Shown here piece by piece: positions 55,009-63,648 of a stretch of DNA of 64,000 nucleotides; position 1 is the first letter of the stretch; each line of letters starts with the position of its first letter. Below the pieces are notes generated by a model, which saw only the letters and a list, made by a program, of their open reading frames with translations, was not told where the DNA came from and did no database searches. The stretch lies in NCBI RefSeq assembly GCF_019649055.1, contig NW_026570259.1:496001-560000 (forward strand), written 5' to 3'. This DNA comes from Paramacrobiotus metropolitanus (taxonomy: Eukaryota > Tardigrada > Eutardigrada > Parachela > Macrobiotidae). The translations under genes were made by a program, and so were the position numbers.

Positions 55009-55515
55009 TCACATTTGGGAGTCTAAGGTCCTGTAATAAGCTCGGAGTAGCTGGAGTTGGTCTCCTATTAATGGGGTTTGAGCCGCCAGCTTCCTAAGTA
55101 CTTCGACTCCCATGGTCAGGGTGTCGGTCCAGGCCTTTAGGTCTCGTCTCGGTTTGTCCCCCGAGGCTTCAACCGGGAGCAGCCTCTGGTCCTGCATCTG
55201 TTCGATCAGGGCTCCAGTATGTCCGAGTAATGCGTCTACTTCGGTCGTCGAAGGGTGGAGAGGAGGGTTGGTCGATCCAGCCGAAGCCCCCGTAGTTGCG
55301 GTTGCTAAGGCTGGGCCTCTCTCCGAGGCTGGGGTTTCAGAGGTTGACTTCCGGGCTTGAAGTATGGCCCGGGTATCCTGGATGTATTGTTCCAGCTCCT
55401 TCATCTCCGAGTTCAGTCGGGTCAATTCCTGCGCGAAGTTAGGGTCGCTCAACTTGAGAGCTTCTATCTTGCGCTGGACGATGGTCCATTCGCTTTCTGC
55501 TTCCATTAGACCCAA
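55009..55515 (-). CDS. Retroelement accessory ORF, first repeat unit
   Basis: Contains a coiled-coil-like start (SEWTIVQRKIEALKLSDPNF ... LTRLNSEMKELEQYIQDTRA), a low-complexity linker (TTGASAGSTNPP) and a helical block (TEVDALLGHTGALIEQM ... TLTMGVEVLRKLAAQTPLI) that is repeated in the next frame. It ends at TGA, with reading continuing in the same frame. Confidence 0.45.
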   Translation of the reverse strand: MGLMEAESEWTIVQRKIEALKLSDPNFAQELTRLNSEMKELEQYIQDTRAILQARKSTSETPASERGPALATATTGASAGSTNPPLHPSTTEVDALLGHTGALIEQMQDQRLLPVEASGDKPRRDLKAWTDTLTMGVEVLRKLAAQTPLIGDQLQLLRAYYRTLDSQM

Positions 55516-56461
55516 TGTGAGTTCCTCCGAGGGTCGGATCTGCCTTCGCGATCCAGCCGAGGATGCGGCTGAGATCGGTTCAACCGTAATTGCGGTTGAC
55601 TGACAGTAAAAGGTCTGACAGTAAAAGGTCCAGGTGTCGAGGGTCCGGCTGTCGGTTGTGCCGGACTTGCCTCTGCTGATGATGTCGGAGGCTTCGGTCG
55701 TTTCAACATATGGACCGAAAAGGCTTTCGTTCCGTCCTCGTAGTATCGAGTGAACGGGGATGGTGTCCGTTGACGTTCCGGTCGAGCCGTCGCTGATACC
55801 ACCGGAGGCATATTTGTGCCGTCCTGACGTGGCGCCGCTGGTAAAGTCGGCTGCTGCGAGGCTCCAATTGGTTTAGTGACCAAGGGGTATCCCATCAGAG
55901 GGTTGACCGCGCCGCCTTGTGGCTGGTTCATACCCATCTGGTTATACCATTGTTGGAACACGGCGAACATTTGGTTCGGCATGGGGTTCATCCCGGCTTG
56001 AGTCATCGGCGGCCCTATTGGGGCCGGCTGGATGCTCGTCACCGTGATCGGGATGTATGGTACCGTCGGTGGCATAACTGGTCCGGGGATGAATGGTCCC
56101 GGTAGAAGTGGCGGGCGGATCTGACCTATTGGGTCGATCGGTATTGCCGGCGCATTCTGACCGGTGGCCGCGCTCACATTCACCAAAAGTCCAGTTTCAT
56201 CGAGCATAGTGCCCGGTGGCAAGGTCTGAGGGGGATCGTCCGGGGTTGAGTGACCATCCGTGACCCGACCGTTAAACCTGCCAAAGAATCTGCCGCTATG
56301 TTCGCATGCGGGTTTGTTACCTGTGGGATTGGGGTTTGGGTGGCTGAACGCGTTTCAGCCCGTGAACCCGATCAGTCGTGCGGGTACGGCTGGGATCGTC
56401 GGTTGTCGCGTCGGCTGCTGTTCGATCCGCTCGATGGAGGGTCACGTCGTCGGTCAGACAT
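55506..56461 (-). CDS. Retroelement accessory ORF, Pro-rich N-terminal region
   Basis: The coherent part 56222-55506 is very Pro-rich (GPFIPGPVMPPTVPYIPITV; PIG occurs where conserved-loop hairpins lie in the RNA), with a short conserved-looking core (MFAVFQQWYNQMG) and an Arg-rich end. A plausible start is the ATG at 56461 (MSDRRRDPPSSG), followed by one in-frame TGA near 56374 and a -1 change near 56235. If so, this is the N-terminus of a second, post-pol polyprotein. Confidence 0.45.
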
Positions 56462-56635
56462 CGTGATAGGAGGCTATTAGGATAAAGGAGATACGGCTCG
56501 TTAGCATTCTGATAAGGCCAAATAAGTTCAACTGAAGATTCCATGCACAACTGAAGAGGTTCCATTCCGACACCAAAGGTCCATTCTTAACTAAGTCCTA
56601 GCTAAGCCCTAACTTATTCTAAGTTAACTATGGCC
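56462..56635. other. Gap between pol and accessory coding units
   Basis: Contains several stops in all minus frames and short direct repeats of TAAGTCCTAGCTAAGCCCTAA type. It probably separates the two coding units. Confidence 0.45.
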
Positions 56636-56986
56636 CTATATTTGTGGTGTGGTGGGTTTTGTTGTTTTGGGCTTCTTTGTTGGTTTGGTCGATTTGACCG
56701 GTTCTGCCCTTCCTTCAGCGATCCTGTCGAGGATGTCCTTGTGTGCTTCATCTTCGGCCACTTGAGCTTCTTCAAGTACCTCCTGAGCCGTTAACTTAGG
56801 CTTCTTGACCGTCCCGTACTTCCGTTTCGGAGCCGGGGGTTCAACCGCATTGCTGGTTGATGCTGCCGGAACCGGTGTGTCAGGTCGCTTCTTCACCGGT
56901 TTCCTCACTTTTGTCGGCTTTTCCTTCGGTGTCTTAGGCTCCTTAGGCTTGGTTGAGGTAGCCTCGGTATTCGCGGCTAAGTCCAC
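56636..56986 (-). CDS. Basic C-terminal tail of pol
   Basis: Lys/Pro/Thr-rich, disordered, highly basic (TKVRKPVKKRPDTPVP, KRKYGTVKKPKL), with one helix (EEAQVAEDEAHKDILDRIAE). It follows the integrase tail after a single in-frame TAG and ends with TAG plus TAA in close succession, likely the real end of pol. Confidence 0.45.
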   Translation of the reverse strand: MDLAANTEATSTKPKEPKTPKEKPTKVRKPVKKRPDTPVPAASTSNAVEPPAPKRKYGTVKKPKLTAQEVLEEAQVAEDEAHKDILDRIAEGRAEPVKSTKPTKKPKTTKPTTPQI

Positions 56987-56989
56987 CGA

Positions 56990-57572
56990 CTACTTCGGGC
57001 TAGCCTCGGATGATCCGGCCAAGTCCTTAGGCTTCTCCGGGACAGCTTCGGGTTCATCCTCTATCACAGCCTGCTTCTGCAATTCCTGCAGAGCTGGTGT
57101 CTCGAAGTCCGACGGGGGTTTCTTCCTCGGTCGGCCACGTTTTTCTTTTGGTTTGGGGGGTTTCTCGGGACTTAGTTTGTCGGACGGATCCTTATTCGAG
57201 TCCTGAACCGACGTTAAGTCCGGTTTCTGAGGTTCTTTTGCCGGTTCCTTCGGCTTTTCTTCGGCTGGATTTGCCTTTCGGGCCCGGGTATTGCGAGCGG
57301 GCTGACCCTCATGGGGGTACGGCACCGTTGCAAGGGTGTTACCCGGGGTTCCCTCGGCTTTCTTCTGGCCGTAGGATCGGGTGATCCGCCGACGCTTGTT
57401 GCTTGGATGATGTTTGCATCTATCCACGGCGACGACGTCTTTCTTTCCGGTTTCGACGTTACGGAGCCACAAGTTGTTGGGTCCTTTATAGTTGAGTACC
57501 GTCCATACTCCATCGTACCGTTCCTTCCTGGTAGGATCCTTATTGGGATACTCTACCAGGACAAGGTCTCTC
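56990..57572 (-). CDS. Integrase C-terminal domain and basic tail
   Basis: In the same frame as the integrase core but after a TAG at 57575-57577. The start (KRDLVLVEYPNK...) and GVWTVLNYKG...LWLRNVETGKK match the SH3-like C-terminal domain of Ty3/gypsy integrases. A Pro/Lys-rich tail with an AT-hook-like KEKRGRPRKKP follows, which could target chromatin. It ends in an in-frame TAG. Confidence 0.6.
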
Positions 57573-57574
57573 TT

Positions 57575-58252
57575 CTAAAAGTCCGGTACCGATTTCTTCT
57601 TGTTGTAGAGTTCGGCGGCTTTCTCGAAGGCTTCATCGATATTCGTCTTCGCGATGTCGTGAGCCCTCTGGAGCCGTTCGTTCATCCTTCTGATGTATTG
57701 TTCCTTATCGGTGTAATGTTCCGGTGCGTTGGTTCCGGTGATGACGTCCTGGGGTATGGTCAGCTCTCGTCCGTACAGCATGTAGTAGGGTGAGAACCCG
57801 GTGGTTGCGTGTTTCGCTCGGTTGATTCCGCACACTACGTACTGTAGGTTCCGGTGCCATCGGTGACCATCCTTAGCGTCGCATTCCTTCCTGATTCCAT
57901 CCCAAATCGTCTGCATGGAACGTTCGACTTGGCCTTGACCCTCTGCGTGGTAGGCTGTTCCAAAGGTATGCTTGATTCCGAAGATCCTAGCCACTTTGGC
58001 GAAGGTCTTAGCCGTAAAGTGGGATCCTTGGTCGGTGTGAAGGTGGGTCGGCATGCCGTACTTCAAGACGACATCCTCCACGAAGAATTTTTCGAATTCC
58101 TTTGCCGAGTTAGTCTTGGTCGCTCGAGCTATGGTGAACTTGGTGAACTGGTCGGTAACGACCGCAATGTACTGGTAACCTTTCGACTCAGTCCGAGGTA
58201 AAGGTCCTTTAAAGTCCGCATAGATTCGGAACCAAGGTTCACCTACTTCCAA
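57575..58252 (-). CDS. pol (IN): Integrase catalytic core
   Basis: rve-type integrase core. The DD-E residues are in YADFKGPLPR (near 58205), HTDQGSHF (near 58035) and YHAEGQGQVERS (near 57945). The downstream GKO-like region (ATTGFSPYYMLYGRELTIP) is typical of Ty3/gypsy integrases. The frame is broken from the zinc-binding N-domain by a short GGAAGTAG-type repeat insertion near 58240-58275, and it ends at TAG before the C-terminal domain. Confidence 0.9.
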   Translation of the reverse strand: MEVGEPWFRIYADFKGPLPRTESKGYQYIAVVTDQFTKFTIARATKTNSAKEFEKFFVEDVVLKYGMPTHLHTDQGSHFTAKTFAKVARIFGIKHTFGTAYHAEGQGQVERSMQTIWDGIRKECDAKDGHRWHRNLQYVVCGINRAKHATTGFSPYYMLYGRELTIPQDVITGTNAPEHYTDKEQYIRRMNERLQRAHDIAKTNIDEAFEKAAELYNKKKSVPDF

Positions 58253-59084
58253 CTTCCATCTTCCTACTTCTTACTTCGAGTTTACCGGGTGGTTTAGTCC
58301 GGGGCTTGTTCACCAAGGTACACCGGGGGCAGTTATCCACGTAGTCGTGAATGTCAGATAGCATCCGATCCCAGTAGTACTGAAGCTTCGCTGCCTCCAA
58401 TGTCTTCACGCGGCCGAAGTGGTTACCGGTTTTTCCGTCGTGAAGTGCTCGGATGATGCCTTTTCGCATGAAGAGCGGGACCACGAACCGTCGTTCCAGC
58501 TTGGTGTTGTGGGTGGTCAACCGGTACAGTAGACCTCCGCTCATCTGGTAGTGTTCCAGCAATGGGGATTTATGATCGAGCTGGTCCTGGTTTTCGAGTT
58601 CATCGATCTTCTTCCGAAGGTGAGGGTCCCGGAGTTGCAGTCTGCGTAACTCCTTGTTGGACTCCATCGGTTTCTCCTCTTCATCCTCGGGTTCGCCTTG
58701 TGAACCCGGAACCTCCGGTCCGTTGACTTCGGTAGTCCGTACGTTTGCGGTTCCGACCCTCGACTCGCCTTGTGAGCCCGGATCGTCCGGTACGACTACG
58801 TTGACTACCCGTACATCTGGGGTGGACAGGTCGTTCCAGTCGGAAATAACCTTACATCCGGGCAGCGGGGTTGCTTTCGGAACAGGGCGACGCATATTTG
58901 TGGTCTGCCTCCATTCAGCTGCCAATCGGAGAGACCTAACTTTAGCCTCATCCGTCCGGCTTCGGGGCTCCAGTATGGGGTCCGGGTTTCTTCGGCTCTT
59001 TTCCTTTATTTCATGTCTTTGTACCCGGAGAGACCTTATTCTAATCTCATCCTTGAAATCCTCAAAGTTGGGTACCTGGTCCAA
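58239..59084 (-). CDS. pol (IN N-terminal): Pol linker and integrase zinc-binding domain
   Basis: The N-terminal two thirds are a charged linker. The C-terminal part has the HHCC zinc finger (LHDGKTGNHFG then NCPRCTLVNK) that precedes integrase cores. It joins RNase H by a -1 change near 59060 and the integrase core across the small insertion near 58250. Confidence 0.8.
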   Translation of the reverse strand: MDQVPNFEDFKDEIRIRSLRVQRHEIKEKSRRNPDPILEPRSRTDEAKVRSLRLAAEWRQTTNMRRPVPKATPLPGCKVISDWNDLSTPDVRVVNVVVPDDPGSQGESRVGTANVRTTEVNGPEVPGSQGEPEDEEEKPMESNKELRRLQLRDPHLRKKIDELENQDQLDHKSPLLEHYQMSGGLLYRLTTHNTKLERRFVVPLFMRKGIIRALHDGKTGNHFGRVKTLEAAKLQYYWDRMLSDIHDYVDNCPRCTLVNKPRTKPPGKLEVRSRKMEVGSR

Positions 59085-62000
59085 TTCTTCATGGGGTCAT
59101 TATCATCAGGTCGTTCAAGGGGCCATCGAGACAGAGCATCCGCATTGTCGCAGAAGACTCCGGGCTTGTACTCGATGGTGATGTCCTTCCCTTGCAGAGC
59201 CAAAGCCCACCCAGTTAGCCGGGGGTTGATGCCGGGTCTATTGGACTCACAGCGCATCAGGTTCTGCAAGGCTCGATGATCCGTTCTAACGGTAAAGGGT
59301 CCATGGTCAATAAAGTGTTTAAACTTCTGGACGGCCCAAACTACGGCTAGGCATTCCCATTCGGTGACTCCGTAGTTCTTTTCGGCTCCGTGGAGTACTC
59401 GACTGGCAAATGCTACCGGGTGTCCATCTTGTGACAACACCGCACCAAGTCCGGCTCCACTGGCATCGCATTCGATTACCGTCTTCTTGGTCGGGTCGAA
59501 CTTTGCTAGTACCGGGGCTATAGTTAAAGCCTCCTTGATGCCGTTGAACTCCGCTGTATGGTCGTCCGTCCAATCTGTCCGGATGGAGTTAGTCTTCCGG
59601 AGGAGTTCGTACATCCTCGATGTCCGCTGAGCGTAGTTGCGGATGAACTTCCAATAGTAGTTGGCCAACCCGAGGAACGACCGCAATTGGCGTTCTGTTC
59701 GCGGGGGTTGGTGTTGCGCAATAGCCGCTACCTTTTCGTCGTCGGTCTGGACTCCGGCTTTGCTGAGGACATATCCGAGGAACGGTAGCTTGTCCGTTCC
59801 GACCTCGCACTTCGAGGGTTTAATGGTGAACCCGGCCTCAAGAAGGCAGTCCAGGGTGGCTCGGAAGGCTTCTTTGAATTCTTCGAAGGTCCGGCCAAAG
59901 AAGATGATGTCATCGATGTACGCAAAAACGCTTTTCTTGCGGGCTTTTGCGGTTATCTTGTCGACATGCATCTGGAAGGTTGCGGGTCCGTTGCAGACTC
60001 CGAACGGCATCCGGTTGAACCTGTACATGCCTTCTGGCGTAACGAAGGTTGTCATGTCCTTCGAGGCTTCGTCCATTGGGATCTGCCAGAAACCGGATTG
60101 GCAATCCACCTTGCCGTAGTATTCCATCCCGGCGCACTTGTCCAGTAGTTCATCCGGGTTCGGAAGGGTGTAATTGTTCTTCTTAGTTACCGCGTTCAAC
60201 TTAATGTAGTTGATGCAGAACCTTGTTCCGACGGAGCCATCCGGGTTTCTCTTGGCTGCCAAGACCACGGGGAAGCTCCACTTCGCGTCTTGAACATCAA
60301 TGACGTGGGTGACTCCCTTGACGTCACCGTAGGGTCGCTTTGAAGTTGGGAAAACAAGCCGATACTCCCATGCGATGTCCCGTAGAACTTGTCGCTGCTC
60401 GTCGGTTAGGTTCTCTCCGAGCTTCATGGAGTTTATGGCTTTCTTCTGTTCCTCGATGGTTGCCGGGTCTTCGTCACCTTCTTGGGTAAGTCTGACCCGG
60501 GCCTTTCGGTCGTCCGTCATGTGTTCATACGGCTCGACTCGACCCATTGGGGTTCCTTTCCGGATAGTTATGTCCTTATTGGTGTGGTTTGCCACAAGGA
60601 TGGTGAACTTCTTCCCGTCATGTGGGGTCGGACCATCCCTCATCTCGATACCTTCCGCTAAGGCTTCCTCTGAGCCGAGGTACATTAAGTACTTGTTCTT
60701 AGCGGGGTCGACCTCTATGTCGAGGGTTACCGTAACTTCGACGATAGCCCTGGGAAGTAGCTGGACCTTCTGTTGGGTCCGTACCGTAGTAGCGTCATAT
60801 TGTGTCGCCCTCGGTAAGCTGTATGGTCGGTCTCCATGCTTTGAGACTCGGGCTACTCCCATCGGGATTTCCCATTCGATCCCCTCATTATCAGGTTCGA
60901 AGTCGTAAGTGTCACTGTAGTGCATGTATCCGATCTTCGCACCCCTTCGGAGTACCTGGTTGTACTCGGTCGCGTTCTGGACCTTGATCCATGCGGTATC
61001 GCAAGTTGGTCGGATCTCAATCGTGTCTTCGATCGGCCGAACTCCGGAGTGCTTCCGCCGGAAGGATTCGAAATGGATGTCCCGCTTAGGGTCCATGCTC
61101 TTGAGGGTTCGTACCAGTACGGCACAGGTTGAGAAGGGTGGTAAGGTGCACTTATTCTCAACGAATACAGGTTGCCGATCCTCGCTCTTGTCCTCAGTGT
61201 GGAGCTGAAGGCGATTCACGGTTGGGCCTGTTGCTATTGGCTTCGGCCTCCGTACTCGTTTCCATGGGTTATAGACGGTGCTCTCTGACTTAGTCTGTCG
61301 AAACGAGGCTGTCTTCGGTTTAGCCGAGGCTCCGTCAGGACTTGTATTTTTATCGGGTTCAACGGGGTTACCTCCGACGAATGTCGCCTGTTGGGCAATC
61401 TGTTCGTCGTCGGTCTGAGATACCCGTTGTCCCGCCGCACGGACGTCGTACGTGGGGCTTCCTTCCGAGGATTCAGCTTCAGAGGTGTTAGGGTCCTGTT
61501 CTAGGCCCGTATCGCTGGACGTAGCCGAGGTTGATAGGCTGTCAGCCGGGTGAGAAACCGTGATTGCGGTTAACTCAGCCCGTCGTTGGCCCGAGCCTCC
61601 ATTTTGGGGTTGCTGGGCTTCCTTTGAGGGTTCGTTACCGGACGATCCCACTTTTGGGGGTTCGTCCAGGGGTGCGTCGATTCCCATCCATCGAACCCAA
61701 GGGTCGAAGCCGATGTCGTTGTCATCGTCGTCGTCGGAAGTATCCGATGAGTTGCCTTCTGAAGGGTCGGGTGGCTCGTTATCGGAGTCAGTGTCCGGTG
61801 AGTCGCTTGTGCTCTGAACATCCGAGGCTTCCGAGTCCCAATCTTCGAACTCGTTGGCTTCTCCTTCCTCCGCTGTTCCAGCGGATGGTCCAAGTAGACC
61901 GTCAGTAACCCTAATTGGGGTCTGCTGAGTCGGTCCTTCCCACCTTTCCGGTTCGGGAGGTCCAGGGGATGATGGCCTACCATGCTCCCAGACTTCTTCA

Positions 62001-63256
62001 TTCCGAGTTCTGAGGGCTTGGACAATCGCTCCATTATTGTCGTGGCAGATCGGGCATTCTAAGGCCATGTATTGTTGATCCGGGGCATGTTCCCGTATGT
62101 TAGCTAGGCGGCCCCCTTCTTGTGGGTGCACAGCCCCTGCTAACCTTACTTTCTTGGCCTGGTGCCAGTTGCAAGGCTCGATCGGAGGTTCGGAGTCCGG
62201 CACAACCCTATTTATTCGGGTGTCTTCGCCGTATCGACTCCAGAATGAGGCTGTATCCAAGGTACCGAAGTGAGAAGGGTCTCGGAAGTGCCACATGAGT
62301 CGTCGGCCCAATTCGTGGGACTGGATTTCCAATATTGCCGGTATGGGGAGCTGATGTTCCACAAATTGTGCGTGGAGTACAATTCGCTCTTCTTCCCATT
62401 CGACGATTTCCTCTTCTAGGGCTTCGGTTAGGTTAATTACCTCCTGGCATTCCTCCCGTGCGGCTCGGATCTGATCGTTCGTCCTTGCACCGACTCGTTC
62501 GAGTGCAATTCTTATGCCAACCGTTCGGGTTTCGAGGAAGTGTCGAATGCCGGAAAACCAAGTTCGGTACCTTTGGTTGAGTATACCAGAGGCCGATGCC
62601 TCTGGTATCGGGATAGACTTTAGTATTCCTCGGACTGGTTCCAATCGGGTCGTCCGTACCTTTGCCAAGTATTGTTCGATGGCGTTATGGATTTGCAGCT
62701 CCGTTACGAGGCTTCGTTCGGTGTCCGAGCATTGCGGGCAGATCGGGGGTCCGGGGTTCATCGGGTGATCAAGCCGATTTATCCGAGCCTCATTCGCTGC
62801 CGTGCCCGATGCCTCTGGTATCGGGATAGGCTGCACTACACCCGAAGATGGGTTCCGCTGACCCTTGTTGGGGGTCGTCGGCGCCCGGGTGAAGACAAAC
62901 TTAGAATGCAGGTAGTCGCATCCAAGGAGTACGGGAACGTCCGAATTATTGGGTTGGACGTGGAATGTATGGGGGCTGCTGAATCCTTGCAAGGTTACCG
63001 GTACGGTACAGCAATGGGTTACCATGAAGGCGACTTGTCCGCCGACACCGAGTATTTTGGTGAAATAGGCCAGGGATTCAAGTTTAAGGTTGTTGGCCCG
63101 GCAGAAACGCTCCTCTATTAGGGATGTTTCGGCTCCGGTGTCCAACATAGCCATGGTTGTGGCTGGTCCAATCTGGACTTCATGTGTCCATGCCCGGACT
63201 ACCTTCAGTCGTCCGGTGGTCTGTAACGGTTCAATCGTTACCTCCCTAATAGTCAC
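59036..63256 (-). CDS. pol (PR-RT-RH): Ty3/gypsy protease, insert, reverse transcriptase and RNase H
   Basis: 1406-codon frame. A retropepsin-like protease near the N-terminus has MLDTGAETSLIEE (about 63150-63110) and a flap-like LGVGG. RT follows from about residue 950: VDCQSGFWQIPM and the catalytic YIDD (59897-59920), then FLGLANYYWKFI. RNase H has ECDASGAGLG, WECLAVVWAV and RTDHRAL. Between protease and RT lie about 800 residues instead of the usual short linker. That insert holds two CxxC modules (ICPQC, ECPIC), a long acidic stretch (SDTSDDDDDNDIGFD) and two beta-rich repeats ending IKVQNATEYNQVLRRGAKIG and ILVANHTNKDITIRKGTPMG. No stop interrupts it. Confidence 0.92.
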   Translation of the reverse strand: MTIREVTIEPLQTTGRLKVVRAWTHEVQIGPATTMAMLDTGAETSLIEERFCRANNLKLESLAYFTKILGVGGQVAFMVTHCCTVPVTLQGFSSPHTFHVQPNNSDVPVLLGCDYLHSKFVFTRAPTTPNKGQRNPSSGVVQPIPIPEASGTAANEARINRLDHPMNPGPPICPQCSDTERSLVTELQIHNAIEQYLAKVRTTRLEPVRGILKSIPIPEASASGILNQRYRTWFSGIRHFLETRTVGIRIALERVGARTNDQIRAAREECQEVINLTEALEEEIVEWEEERIVLHAQFVEHQLPIPAILEIQSHELGRRLMWHFRDPSHFGTLDTASFWSRYGEDTRINRVVPDSEPPIEPCNWHQAKKVRLAGAVHPQEGGRLANIREHAPDQQYMALECPICHDNNGAIVQALRTRNEEVWEHGRPSSPGPPEPERWEGPTQQTPIRVTDGLLGPSAGTAEEGEANEFEDWDSEASDVQSTSDSPDTDSDNEPPDPSEGNSSDTSDDDDDNDIGFDPWVRWMGIDAPLDEPPKVGSSGNEPSKEAQQPQNGGSGQRRAELTAITVSHPADSLSTSATSSDTGLEQDPNTSEAESSEGSPTYDVRAAGQRVSQTDDEQIAQQATFVGGNPVEPDKNTSPDGASAKPKTASFRQTKSESTVYNPWKRVRRPKPIATGPTVNRLQLHTEDKSEDRQPVFVENKCTLPPFSTCAVLVRTLKSMDPKRDIHFESFRRKHSGVRPIEDTIEIRPTCDTAWIKVQNATEYNQVLRRGAKIGYMHYSDTYDFEPDNEGIEWEIPMGVARVSKHGDRPYSLPRATQYDATTVRTQQKVQLLPRAIVEVTVTLDIEVDPAKNKYLMYLGSEEALAEGIEMRDGPTPHDGKKFTILVANHTNKDITIRKGTPMGRVEPYEHMTDDRKARVRLTQEGDEDPATIEEQKKAINSMKLGENLTDEQRQVLRDIAWEYRLVFPTSKRPYGDVKGVTHVIDVQDAKWSFPVVLAAKRNPDGSVGTRFCINYIKLNAVTKKNNYTLPNPDELLDKCAGMEYYGKVDCQSGFWQIPMDEASKDMTTFVTPEGMYRFNRMPFGVCNGPATFQMHVDKITAKARKKSVFAYIDDIIFFGRTFEEFKEAFRATLDCLLEAGFTIKPSKCEVGTDKLPFLGYVLSKAGVQTDDEKVAAIAQHQPPRTERQLRSFLGLANYYWKFIRNYAQRTSRMYELLRKTNSIRTDWTDDHTAEFNGIKEALTIAPVLAKFDPTKKTVIECDASGAGLGAVLSQDGHPVAFASRVLHGAEKNYGVTEWECLAVVWAVQKFKHFIDHGPFTVRTDHRALQNLMRCESNRPGINPRLTGWALALQGKDITIEYKPGVFCDNADALSRWPLERPDDNDPMKNWTRYPTLRISRMRLE
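62583..62608. repeat. 11-bp palindrome in the protease-RT insert
   Basis: The arms 62583-62593 and 62598-62608 are perfect, with loop CGAT. The right arm and following bases (GATGCCTCTGGTATCGGGATAG) recur exactly at about 62807, giving two PIPIPEAS peptides. Confidence 0.85.
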
Positions 63257-63348
63257 TTCGACCAGGATTAAAGGTGTTGTTGATCCGCCGGAGACACTAT
63301 TGGTGTCTTCGCGCGGCGGTGATGAGATTCTGTCCGGCCTCGGTAGGT

Positions 63349-63552
63349 CTACTCCTTCTTGTGGGTAGCCATTCGAGGGTCAGTGTGGCCTAGTGGCCCG
63401 GATGGAACTTCCTTAACCGAGTGATTCGCCTCTGAACGTTTAGCTACTCCGTCCATCAACGATTCGGCGGTTTCCACCGGGTATATCCGGCTTGCTATCC
63501 GTTCTTCCATGGATGGTTGACCTTCTCGCAGGGTTGAGAGGTTATACTGCAT
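63349..63552 (-). CDS. Possible gag-end fragment
   Basis: Short frame from ATG (MQYNLSTLREGQPSMEERIA) upstream of the protease in element sense. Its position suggests gag or gag-pol linker, but there is no zinc knuckle or capsid motif to prove it. A conserved-loop hairpin (63292-63308) lies just after it, in the gap before the protease frame. Confidence 0.35.
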   Translation of the reverse strand: MQYNLSTLREGQPSMEERIASRIYPVETAESLMDGVAKRSEANHSVKEVPSGPLGHTDPRMATHKKE

Positions 63553-63648
63553 GTTGAAGAACGTACGCGATCCGGTTGCAGTTCTGGCCGGTTGTCGCTG
63601 GAAGAGGTCCGCTTCCTACTGCAGACAGTAGGCGGGCACCTGTGCCTC

